From an uncultured Pseudomonadales bacterium (GTDB lineage Bacteria > Pseudomonadota > Gammaproteobacteria > Pseudomonadales > Pseudohongiellaceae), in NCBI GenBank assembly GCA_949372635.1, contig CASIAB010000002.1:124001-188000 (forward strand): a stretch of DNA of 64,000 nucleotides, read 5' to 3'. Below are positions 56,095-64,000 of this stretch, piece by piece (within the stretch, counting starts at the first letter, position 1; the number at the start of each line of letters is the position of its first letter). Below the pieces are notes generated by a model. It was not told where the DNA came from and ran no database searches. It saw only the letters and a program-made list of their open reading frames with translations. The position numbers and the translations under genes are program-made.

Positions 56095-56232
56095 TTAATC
56101 TTCATTTTCGCTAATATCTTTTCCCGCCTCTTCCACCTGCCATTTTTTTAGTTCATTCTGATATTATTCCTCGGAAAGTGCGTGCCAACCGATACATTTT
56201 CCCGTTGGTCTTCTAACACATCCACATTCCAT
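56095..56232 (-). pseudogene. Small Cys-rich conserved protein with an in-frame stop
   Basis: From ATG 56232 (GAGGAG eight bases upstream) the frame reads MECGCVRRPTGKCIGWHALS, EE, TAA at 56166-56164, then YQNELKKWQVEEAGKDISE to the final TAA at 56095. The Cys-rich start with GWH and a helical tail with W-x resembles a small conserved proteobacterial protein in which the stop position is normally Gln. A single CAA to TAA change would explain it. Everything else is undamaged. Confidence 0.55.
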
Positions 56233-56259
56233 GATTAACTCCTCAACCTTGCCGTATTC

Positions 56260-56528
56260 TCAGAAATACCTAACCGTTCGTTCAGAATAGTATGTATACG
56301 AGTGCAATGGAACCATTCTGACTTAACGGGGTGTCCCCCGGGGGTGGGGTGCTGGTTGGGCGGTTGCTAGAAAACAAAGCCCCCTACCCCAGGCGTACTT
56401 GACACCCAGGGTTATAATACAGATCACTACCCTACTGAGAGGCTCCTAGCATGCAAATTAAGCGGTTACTGGAAGACAGACTAGTAGTTACTGGAGATAG
56501 TCTTATTAACAGCCAGGGAGAGCATTAG
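56260..56528 (+). repeat. Dispersed repeat R4: module A plus truncated module B
   Basis: Module A from 56286 (AATAGTATGTATACGAG, GCAATGGAACCATTCTGAC, CCCCCGGGGGTGGGGTGC). Module B: TTGACA (56399-56404), eight bases, TATAAT (56413-56418), 32 bases, ATG 56451 opening MQIKRLLEDRLVVTGDSL, stop TAG at 56526 after 25 codons. The start matches the 79-codon ORF of R1. Confidence 0.75.
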
Positions 56529-56613
56529 TAGGACCGACAGAGCTCCATCTCCATCTAATCAGGCTCGAGCTGAGCCATCACTGAGCAAACAGCTGTTCTC
56601 AATATTTGGGATA

Positions 56614-57823
56614 TTATTCGTGGCGTAACGCTTCAATCGGATCGAGGCGCGCCGCACGTCGTGCCGGAACATACCCAAACACCACCCCGACTAGAGCCGA
56701 AAATGCAAAAGCGCCCATCACAATATTTGGATCAATAGTAAAATCGAAACCCATATACACCGCCCCTGCATAGGAACCGGTTAAGCCGATAAATATGCCG
56801 ATGCAGCCTCCCAGCGTAGTCAGGATCACAGACTCCACTAAAAATTGCGTTAGCACTTCTTTTCCCAGCGCACCGATGGCCAGTCGTATGCCTATTTCCC
56901 GGGTGCGTTCAGTTACCGACACCAGCATGATGTTCATGATGCCGATGCCACCCACCAGCAGACTAACTCCAGCAATGGCGCTCAGGAAGAGAGTCAGTAT
57001 TCCGGTCACATCTTCCAGCACGCCGGCAATCTCGGCGGGATCCAGCACGCGGAAATCATCAACATCTGTTTCTCGAATATTGCGGCGCTCACGCATCAGT
57101 TCTTCAATTTCCAACCGAATTTCTGAATTGCTTGCACCTGAATTCACCGAAGCCGCAATAGCGGTTATGTTCTCATTGCCGATCAAGCGGATTTGCACGG
57201 CTCGCAGCGGCGCTAGAATGATATTGTCTTGATCACTAACCGGGCCAGCTTGTCCTTTTGATTCCAGTTCTCCGATGACCTGGCAAGTAGCAATACCAAT
57301 ACGAATGGTGCTGCCCACGGCGTCAACCGCACCAAATAATTCCTCACGTACGGTTTTACCTAAAATACAGGTCAGCCGCCCACTCTGATATTGCTGTTCG
57401 GAAAAATCATTACCACGAATCACATTGGCATTACGCACAGGAAAATATTCCGCAGTAATTCCGGTCGACAGAAGTAGACCAATTACTATTGCCGTATACT
57501 GCCGTAACCTGCTTCGAAACCGTAGGTGACACATCGTCTATTCCGAAAATGTTACTTTCCAAGGCATCAGAATCCCTGCGAGTAAACGGCCTAATGGCGG
57601 ATCCACTTTGTGGACCGCGCTCCTCCGCGCCAGGGGTAATGAACAGCAATTTGTCACCGAGGCTGGATACTTGAGAGGTAATGCTATCACTGGCCCCAGC
57701 CCCCAGAGTTGCCACGGTGATAACCGCCGCCACTCCGATCACAATGCCAAGCATGGTGAGCAAGGAGCGCATAACATTGCGGCGCAGGGCGCGAAATGCC
57801 AGCAAAATGGCATTTAATATCAT
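56614..57823 (-). pseudogene. MacB-type ABC exporter permease, frameshifted
   Basis: The N-terminal part (from ATG 57823) reads FRALRRNVMRSLLTMLGIV, then TLGAGASDSITSQVSSLG. At about 57461-57470 the frame is lost: the encoded peptide goes to DRNYCGIFSCA, while the other frame continues TGITAEYFPVRNANVIRG. From there the MacB permease is intact to 56614: MNIMLVSVTERTREIGIR, VGVVFGYVPARRAARLDPIE, ALRHE. Joined, the protein would be about 400 residues, the family norm. One indel separates it from a working gene. First ATG overlaps the ATPase stop (ATGA). Confidence 0.85.
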
Positions 57824-58593
57824 TCTGACTGCGCCCTTCGTGTGGTATCAGTCGCTATCCGCCCATCCAGAAAATGGACTTCACGCTGCGCGATTGCGGC
57901 TATGTCAGCTTCATGGGTCACCATCACAATCGTAAGCCCCTGTTCCTGATTCAGCTGTGTTAACAGGCGTAAGATTTCCTGACTCATGGCAGTGTCAAGA
58001 TTTCCGGTTGGTTCATCAGCAAGCATCAATGCGGGATCTGTCACAATAGCGCGAGCTATTGCAACTCTCTGCTGCTGCCCCCCGGACAACTCTCCCGGTG
58101 TATGGTTTTCGCGCCCACTCAGTCCCACTTTTTCCAATGCTTCCCGCGCACGGCGATGACGCTCTTTAGTCGGCACCCGCCGATAGATCAGTGGCAATTC
58201 CACGTTCTCGAGTGCAGTCGTGCGATTCAGCAGGTTGAACCCTTGAAATACGAAGCCGATAAAATGACGCCGCAACAGTGCCCGTTGTTCACCTGACAAG
58301 TAGGCGACGTCTACGCCCTGGAAAAAATAATGTCCGTTAGTGGGACGATCAAGACAACCCAACATATTCAGACAGGTGGACTTGCCCGCCCCAGATGGCC
58401 CCATCAAAGCAACAAACTCACCCTTTTGTACGGCGAAATCGATGTTGTTCAGGGCAATAACTTCTGACTCTCCGTGTCCGTAACTGCGCAGAAGCTGTTG
58501 CAAGCGGATAGTAGGTACTTTTTCAGCTGAATCCGCAGCATCTGTCGCCAGCGCCCCACTGCCCCGAGCCTGACTCAATTGCGATCCACTCAT
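57820..58593 (-). CDS. MacB/LolD-type ABC transporter ATP-binding protein
   Basis: 257 residues. Walker [13 protein letters not shown]-loop [13 protein letters not shown], signature [15 protein letters not shown], Walker [14 protein letters not shown]-loop [10 protein letters not shown] ~25-residue N-terminal extension precedes the domain. It lies between the adaptor gene (ATGA overlap) and the frameshifted permease, forming a MacAB-like tripartite exporter operon; the outer-membrane component is not in this window. Confidence 0.93.
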   Translation of the reverse strand: MSGSQLSQARGSGALATDAADSAEKVPTIRLQQLLRSYGHGESEVIALNNIDFAVQKGEFVALMGPSGAGKSTCLNMLGCLDRPTNGHYFFQGVDVAYLSGEQRALLRRHFIGFVFQGFNLLNRTTALENVELPLIYRRVPTKERHRRAREALEKVGLSGRENHTPGELSGGQQQRVAIARAIVTDPALMLADEPTGNLDTAMSQEILRLLTQLNQEQGLTIVMVTHEADIAAIAQREVHFLDGRIATDTTRRAQSE

Positions 58594-59801
58594 CCGAACG
58601 GGCCCCCGCCTGAAAACGGAGACCTCGCTTCTCTGACAACATCAATAATGAGAACAGCATCTGCCGATAGTGAGCCTGTCTTTATTTCAGTGAACTCTCC
58701 GTCGCTAAGACCTATCGCCACCGGCACCGGCCTTGGCTGACCGTTTTCAAGCACCCAAACGTTGTCTCCTTCTGCAGCAAGCTGCGCCACCCGCTCTTCA
58801 GGAGGCAGAAAACGCAGGGAACGGTTTGGCACCAGCAGCACTTCTGTTGTTTCTTCGATGAGGATTTCAGCCGTTGCTGTCATGCCTGGCCGCAACAGCA
58901 ATTCCGGATTGCTAACACTAAGCACGGTTTCGTAAGTTACGATGTTGTTTACTTTGAGGGGATTGAATCGAACTGAAATGATTTTCGCTTTGAATTCTTT
59001 TCTGGGATAGGCATCAACCCGAAATGTAGCCTCTTGCCCTTCTCTGACTTGGCCTATATCAGCCTCATCAATGCCGAGATTCAGCACCATATGCGCAAGG
59101 TCTTCAGCTACGATGAACATTACCGGTGTCTGGAAGGATGCAGCCATGGTCTGGCCAGGATCCACTTCACGGGAAATGATGATCCCGTCAATTGGTGATC
59201 TGATAACTGCTTTAGCTAGCGATGTCTCTGATTCGTTCAGTGCCGCTTTTGCTGAAGTCACTTGAGCCTCGGCACCGGCAACCGATGCAATTGCCCTTAG
59301 AGAAGCAGCTTCGTCAGCTTCCAGGCTCTGAAGTGATAGCAGATCTCGCTCGGTAAGCTCTTTCGAGCGCCGAGTTTTTGCTTCAACTTCTAGCACTGTT
59401 GCCCTTGCCTGAGCCAGTGATGCTTCTGCGCTTTGCAATAAGGCACGCGCAGAAGTAAGTCTTGCTTCCAGTGTCTGGGGATCCAACTGAGCCATGGTCT
59501 GTCCGACTGTCACCTTGTCATTGAAATCCACAAACACATTTTCAATGATGCCGGAAACTTCGCTGCCGATTGTAACCTGCTTTGTTGGTTGCAAGGTTCC
59601 GGTGGCGGTGACAGTAACTTGCAACTCTCCTCGCGTTAGTGGCTGCGTTACGTATTCAACTAGCTGCACCGGTGTTTCCCGCTGCAAGAAATAGATACCA
59701 CCACCAAGCATAGCGATCAGTACTGCCCACATCCAGTTGAATTGCTTGCGCTTACCGTCCATTCCTAATGTTTGCTCTACTTCTTGCTGTGGCGTGCTCA
59801 T
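58590..59801 (-). CDS. HlyD/MacA-type periplasmic adaptor subunit
   Basis: 403 residues: one N-terminal membrane anchor (FNWMWAVLIAMLGGGIYFL), lipoyl-like domain (VTIGSEVSGIIENVFVDFN), a coiled-coil hairpin rich in Ala, Glu, Ser and Arg (about 110-200), the second lipoyl half (VIRSPIDGIIISREVDPGQ), then beta-barrel and membrane-proximal domains. It bridges the MacB-type pump to an outer-membrane channel. First gene of the operon. Confidence 0.92.
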   Translation of the reverse strand: MSTPQQEVEQTLGMDGKRKQFNWMWAVLIAMLGGGIYFLQRETPVQLVEYVTQPLTRGELQVTVTATGTLQPTKQVTIGSEVSGIIENVFVDFNDKVTVGQTMAQLDPQTLEARLTSARALLQSAEASLAQARATVLEVEAKTRRSKELTERDLLSLQSLEADEAASLRAIASVAGAEAQVTSAKAALNESETSLAKAVIRSPIDGIIISREVDPGQTMAASFQTPVMFIVAEDLAHMVLNLGIDEADIGQVREGQEATFRVDAYPRKEFKAKIISVRFNPLKVNNIVTYETVLSVSNPELLLRPGMTATAEILIEETTEVLLVPNRSLRFLPPEERVAQLAAEGDNVWVLENGQPRPVPVAIGLSDGEFTEIKTGSLSADAVLIIDVVREARSPFSGGGPFG

Positions 59802-60229
59802 GTAATAAATACCTTGTTTAGAGAATTTAGAAGATCCCTAGAGAAAAACAGCCATAAGGCTTTTTGGATGCTTCCATCCCAGCAAGACTGCTGCAACCAA
59901 ACTTAAAAGTATTCTATTTTTACTCTGACCCTTTTTGTCACTTGGCCACAGTCCTCAGTGTCTTGAAATTTGGCTATGACCAGATTCGCTGCCACAAGCA
60001 CCTACCAAAAATGCACTTGATAAAGATACGACTTTCAGATTCATTTGCTTTCTGCATTATTATAGATTCAGCCAAAATACGCAGTGCTTTATTTATTCAC
60101 TAGGCGCCGGCGCAACAGTTTGTACAAGTTCTCTGTTTAAATAATTCAGTGGAGCGTATATTCCTCTTAATAGATAGACAATTTGATTTTAAATTACAAT
60201 CGGTAACGGTCAGAGCGAATACATTAAGC
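59802..60229. other. Intergenic region upstream of the macA-like gene
   Basis: About 430 bases of AT-rich sequence. No gene or repeat recognised before R5; the promoter of the exporter operon probably lies near 59802-59900 but no good -35/-10 pair stood out. Confidence 0.35.
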
Positions 60230-60366
60230 GCCTTTCTGAAATATCGGGATGCGCCCCCAGGGTGGATTGTTGGCGGGACGATTGATAGGAAAAAGGGGTG
60301 GGGTATATCTAGGGCTTATGAGCCGGAGGGTAGGCATTGGACTTTGGAGTCAGGAGAGGGCAGTTA
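60230..60366 (+). repeat. Dispersed repeat R5: module A tail
   Basis: Diverged copy lacking the AATAGTATGTATA part. In one frame it encodes YRDAPPGWIVGGTIDRKKG followed by WGISRAYEPEGRHWTL, an ORF that can be followed back to 60149. The nucleotides TAGGCATTGGACT are shared with R3. This is probably the least damaged version of the module A peptide. Confidence 0.6.
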
Positions 60367-60541
60367 GCCTTAAAGACATTATTCCTGATTACTAATGATT
60401 CTTTCCATACATCGCAAAAACCTCTGTAAATATTTTCAACCTTTTAACTCTAATTGTGAGTTTAGAGTCTTATCAAAATAAGACTCTACTGATCAGAAAT
60501 TTAAAGCTTCGATTCGGGTACGGCCCCTTAAATTGTCAAAA

Positions 60542-60919
60542 CTAGCTACGACGAATCATTGTCCAGGGTACTTCTGTTCCCATGGCGCTGGCGCTGCCGA
60601 TAATGCTATCACCCTCGACGGTGGCTGACATATCGTAGACCATCGGCGAACCGTCACGGTCAAGACGGAAGGAGATCTCGTTGCCCTCGGCTACGCCTTC
60701 GTCTATCGGCCAAGTGCGGCCGTCTCCCAGATCAAAGGATCCAGTCAACATATCGCCCTCGGCCGTCATAATAACCGTGGCGGTTAGTGCCCCAAAGGGG
60801 CTGCTCATGGTGAAATCCCAGGTTCCATCTGCCGGAGACGAGCTTGCATTCGTTGCGCAGGATGTGAGTGCGGTAAGTATTGTTGAAAAGAAAAAGGCAG
60901 AGTAGAAATTTCTGTTCAT
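60542..60919 (-). CDS. Small lipoprotein of unknown function
   Basis: 125 residues. Signal with lipobox LTSC at residue 18-21 (FFSTILTALTSCATNA), so probably a membrane-anchored lipoprotein. The mature domain (DGTWDFTMSSPFGALTATV, EGDMLTGSFDLGDGRTWPI, GSASAMGTEVPWTMIRRS) is a small lipocalin-like beta barrel similar in pattern to proteins that measure 'TSPFG...ATV...GD..TGS'. No function assigned. Confidence 0.7.
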   Translation of the reverse strand: MNRNFYSAFFFSTILTALTSCATNASSSPADGTWDFTMSSPFGALTATVIMTAEGDMLTGSFDLGDGRTWPIDEGVAEGNEISFRLDRDGSPMVYDMSATVEGDSIIGSASAMGTEVPWTMIRRS

Positions 60920-61255
60920 TGGGTTCTCCCTGATGATCCAATTTTTTCGTAGAACTGCAAGGATTATATACGAATGTACTGTTCAAACGCTGGAATAGCC
61001 AAATTGGATCAGCCCCGGTAGTTGTTTTCAATCAGCTGGAGATAATATGCGAGCTATTCAATTATACTTAAAGACTCAACCTCGATGGACTGAGAAGAAC
61101 CACATAAAACTATCTAAAGCTGAATCCCGCAACGTACTTTGTCGCGGCAAATTATATTCAAACATCCTCAGGCAGACTTGATCATACTTCAAGAAATCTT
61201 ACCCGCTTTGAGCATCTAAGGTTAAGCTGAAGGGCTAACCCTAAATCAGTTATGG
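60920..61255. other. Intergenic region
   Basis: About 335 bases between two lipoprotein genes. No ORF or repeat recognised. Confidence 0.35.
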
Positions 61256-61642
61256 TTAACGATCGGTCGCGACATAAAATCGATAGGAACCTTCATGGAC
61301 AGTAGAGTCTTCTCCGATCACGGCCGACCAATCGACCACATATTCTCCATCCGGAATCGATGGATTAGTGATTTCTATCATGAGATCGTCGGATCCCATG
61401 GTGTGAAAACCGCGTAAATCGTAATTCCCATCTGGGCCCGTAAGCGTAAGACCGCTATTTTGCACATCTGGTAACGCGTCATAGAAGAGCCGCAAATTAC
61501 GCGGGGCACGATTTAATACTGAACCTGCGGCAGGCTCAGCACGCAAAAAAGGTGAGTAGCTAGTGCTACTAGTACAACTAACCAGGGAAGCTGCTACCGC
61601 AAATAGCGCTAATAAGGATTTGAGTCTTCTGTTGCCCAGCAT
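61256..61642 (-). CDS. CopC-domain lipoprotein
   Basis: 128 residues from ATG 61642 (GGAAG site); the frame is open to 61714. Lipobox SLVSC at the end of SLLALFAVAASLVSC. The CopC domain shows EPAAGSVLNRAPRNLRLFY, TGPDGNYDLRGF, PSIPDGEYVVDWSAVIGED and STVHEGSYRFYV. CopC proteins bind copper in the periplasm through an N-terminal His and a C-terminal D..H pair. Here the C-terminal His is present, but the N-terminal His is missing (SPFLRAEP instead of HA). Copper binding is therefore uncertain. Confidence 0.8.
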   Translation of the reverse strand: MLGNRRLKSLLALFAVAASLVSCTSSTSYSPFLRAEPAAGSVLNRAPRNLRLFYDALPDVQNSGLTLTGPDGNYDLRGFHTMGSDDLMIEITNPSIPDGEYVVDWSAVIGEDSTVHEGSYRFYVATDR

Positions 61643-61871
61643 GTCGAACTTCCTTCTTGGGATTTCACTGACTAGCGAATGCAAAATCCACGCGTGTAAG
61701 TACATTGATTTCAAGGGTCTAGTGTAACGCTTTGAAGGCCTAAATTCATCGACAGAATTTCATCTGCAGCAATATGACACGCAGCCTTAACTTGGATTTG
61801 GAACGAATTGCGAAGGGGGTGGGCGCTGGGATCTAAACGCGCCTTGGGATAATAAGTAGTAGGTTTAGTGC

Positions 61872-62060
61872 CTAGTGTTGATCTCGCTGCTTCTTCATCT
61901 GGGAGAGTTCTTTGGCAAATTGGTCGAGTCTCATGCGGATTTCATCTTCTTTCTGCTTTTTAAGAAAATTCAGATCGCTATCTGCTTTCGCTTCTTGAAT
62001 AGCTTCCGCTATGGCATCTGATATTGGCTTTGCTATTGCTGCTTCAGCAGATTTTTTCAT
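61872..62060 (-). CDS. Small coiled-coil protein, hypothetical
   Basis: 62 residues, MKKSAEAAIAKPISDAIAEA, then EAKADSDLNFLKKQKEDE and FAKELSQMKKQRDQH. Highly charged, helical, no Cys, no signal. A GGAG lies 13 bases before the ATG. Plausible but unproven gene; it could also be a fragment. Confidence 0.45.
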   Translation of the reverse strand: MKKSAEAAIAKPISDAIAEAIQEAKADSDLNFLKKQKEDEIRMRLDQFAKELSQMKKQRDQH

Positions 62061-62667
62061 TCGCTTATAACTCCAGCTAATGTGCGATTTCTAAGTAGGA
62101 CTAGTTCCGGTTTATTCTTGTTTTACTACCTGCCCAGTAAATTATCGGAGAAGAACCACGTTTGAGACGATCAGACCACCAATTCTAAACAGGCTTACTA
62201 CTTCAAAAAGCTAATAATTTAGCTACTTCTATTGAGCGCAACATATAGTGTACTACGACCAAAGTCAAACAATATATAGTGCTTTCAAATGCTTACAGAT
62301 GCTATTCCGACCCCGAAAATACATGATATATCTGACCCCTTGCTCCTGTGCCACTGCATTCGCAGCCCATTAAAGTTAATGATTTCTTACACTTAGCCCC
62401 AGGATGCAATGTCTGAATTCATCATAATAAGGATCATCTGTTCTATAAATAAGGACACCCAATTAAATTATTAATTATTCAAAATAAGCTATCGACACGA
62501 CGAATTGTCAATGAAATTGAAATTTCACCAGCAGCGTAGCGAGATTGTTAGGAATTCGAGTTACTGAACAAAAATCAGCGAGACCAAAAGCAGCTTTCCC
62601 GCTATGAAAGACATCGAGGATGAACTAATAGGTTTTCGTGAATGCAATTATAAAGGAGAGTTAATAG
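62061..62667. other. Intergenic region
   Basis: About 600 bases of AT-rich sequence with short disconnected ORFs only. At 62453 the minus strand reads AATTGGGTGTCC, similar to the AATTGGGGACACC motif near 6239; possible relic tied to the Y1 transposase. Confidence 0.35.
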
Positions 62668-63765
62668 CTAAGTACTGCCGTATAACAATCGGGAGGAATT
62701 TATCCCCCTAATCCATTTGCGCGGATGTTTTAAACTCACCCCTGACTTGATCCTGCTTTCATGAAAATGAATGAGTGCCAATTCGGAACCCGCCGCCACT
62801 GAATAGTGGCGATGAAACATTGTGACACTCTTGAGCCAAGATTCTGCACTTATTCCCAGTTCATTTAACAATCTGTTCTTATCATTCAGGGTGTCGGTAA
62901 TTCGATGCGCTAAATACTCTTCTGAATGCAGCGCTTTGCAAGTGACCTCTAACAGATCGAAGTAGCTTTGTGGCGTGATGGACAATCCCTTCTCGGCTAC
63001 CCCATCCATTTCAGACATAATCCGAAGCTTCGCCTGCTTGCCTCCAGACTGGCGGCCTACGAGGTGCTTGGTAGTGCGTCGTTTAAGCAGCCGATGCTGG
63101 CGATAGCTTCTATTTTCGACTTTCTTAGCGTGATAAATTAGCCGCTCTTGAATCGACGTGAAGTCGCTATTTTCAAGAGAGTCTGTTATCCCCGCTCGAA
63201 TAGGGTTTAAATCCACATAAGCCATGCAGGTAACAAGTGCTTTCTCATCGAGAAGAGCCTGACTCTTGAACCGCCCTTCCCAGAAACGCCCGCTGCATTC
63301 ATCTTCTCGATTAGCTTGCCGTGCCACAATCTCGTTTACGCAGCGCATGAACCAACTAATATCCATTAGTCGTTCGCGCCATAGGCTGATCTGCTGTTGC
63401 AGGCGCTTCTGCGCCGCCTTGCTCGATTTGTTTTTCTGCAAAGTTGCTATTAAAGCTGCGTTGCGAGGAAAGAGTGCTGTCCAGCGCTTGACCACCTCGG
63501 CGTCATCCCATTCTCCAGCCTGCTGCTCATTGACGAACAGTACGAGGTGATAGTGATCACTCATGATGGCATAGGCACAGATGTCGATCGAAAACTGTGC
63601 AGCTAGCGCCTTAATTCGAGACACCAACCACTGCTTGCGATGATCGAAATTCTTACCAGTAACTGGGTCGTCACCGCATAGATAGGCGCGGCGAACACAG
63701 CGTGAGATACAATGGTAGTAGGGCGTGTCTTGAAGCGACACTTGTCGGTATCTGGCTTGGGTCAT
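62668..63765 (-). mobile_element. Y1 (HUH) REP-associated-type transposase gene
   Basis: 365 residues. Begins RYRQVSLQDTPYYHCISRC, the HUH motif is in IMSDHYHLVLF, and the conserved YVDLNPIRAGI and GRFWEGRFKSQAL stretches place it among REP-associated tyrosine transposases. The catalytic Tyr is probably in CMAYVDLNP. A C-terminal ~130-residue extension holds a Lys/Arg-rich stretch. Such genes are usually single-copy and domesticated rather than flanked by insertion ends, and I see no terminal repeats here. Confidence 0.85.
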
Positions 63766-63953
63766 CGAACTTTTCTATCTAACTCTGGTCATTTTGATTG
63801 CTGTGTCCAGTCAGAACGCCTCGAGATTTATGCCAAGAAAAAATGCAAACGGACCGCAGATTCTAGAGGGTTTGTAGTACTATGCAAGGCGAAATTAAAA
63901 ACTGCTAAAGTAGCAGTGACACAAAAAGCAACAGAAGTTCATTGAGGTAGTAA

Positions 63954-64000
63954 ATGAGAATTGGAGTCGACCTAGGTGGGACAAAGATTGAAGGCATATT
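63954..64000 (+). CDS. ROK-family sugar kinase, N-terminal fragment
   Basis: ATG 63954, preceded by TGAGGTAG, encodes MRIGVDLGGTKIEGI before the window ends. DLGGTK-x-x is the phosphate-binding start of ROK kinases such as fructokinase or N-acetylglucosamine kinase. Truncated by the window edge. Confidence 0.75.
   Translation, partial: MRIGVDLGGTKIEGI

Noticed and set aside
62668..63765. Complete IS200/IS605 insertion sequence
   Set aside because: No terminal hairpins, target site or accessory TnpB gene seen; only the transposase gene is supported.

Overview
The window is chromosomal DNA from a Gram-negative gammaproteobacterium, probably a marine heterotroph. Three things point that way. 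The gene orders ribD-ribE-ribBA-ribH-nusB and rpsF-rpsR-(membrane protein)-rplI-dnaB-alr-radA are gammaproteobacterial. There are many exported hydrolases, a TonB-dependent receptor and lipoproteins. There is also a REP-type (Y1) transposase. I cannot assign a genus from the sequence alone.

Housekeeping block 1 (1-13.9 kb) holds a minus-strand cluster glyA, nrdR, ribD, ribE, ribBA, ribH, nusB, covering one-carbon and riboflavin metabolism. Plus-strand ettA follows. Next is an unusual overlapping minus-strand pair, a protein with three tandem DnaT-like ssDNA-binding domains and a lambda-P-like protein, which may be a DnaB-loading or replication-restart module. Then come a D-glycerate 3-kinase-like P-loop kinase, a ZntR-like MerR regulator with its SO_0444-type metal permease, and a carboxylesterase.

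The middle block (14-32.4 kb) is metabolic and periplasmic: SGNH and alpha/beta hydrolases, a frameshifted RlmK-type rRNA methyltransferase, small exported proteins, a haem-motif beta-propeller protein, a secreted amidase, a periplasmic RidA with a TcyP-like cystine symporter, a YadGH-like ABC exporter, an M20 peptidase and an MFS transporter. Several gene remnants lie between them: FG-GAP-like, PPC-domain, cupin, and a multi-span membrane protein.

Housekeeping block 2 (32.4-42.9 kb) reads on the minus strand: rnr and rlmB; rpsF, rpsR, a DUF2232-like membrane protein and rplI, closed by an intrinsic terminator; then dnaB, alr and radA. S6 and L9 both carry long acidic tails, and the S6 tail contains a 72-bp tandem duplication.

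The accessory block (42.8-63.8 kb) begins at a tRNA-Leu(CAG) whose last 23 bases are repeated at 51742-51764, bounding an 8.9-kb island. The island has a truncated P4-type integrase and one cargo operon: a TonB receptor, an ABC ATPase with two DUF3526-type permeases, an aspartoacylase-like hydrolase, and a small His/Cys protein. Beyond the second att copy is another integrase, damaged by an apparent pair of compensating frameshifts. Around it is a family of dispersed repeats made of two modules; module B has a fixed geometry leading into a 79-codon ORF that is intact once and truncated twice. A MacA/MacB-type exporter with a frameshifted permease, small lipoproteins and the Y1 transposase follow. 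The window ends just inside a ROK sugar kinase gene.

The most interesting signals are the two-module repeat family, the DnaT3/lambda-P-like pair, the island cargo operon, and the run of genes broken by a single stop or frameshift.
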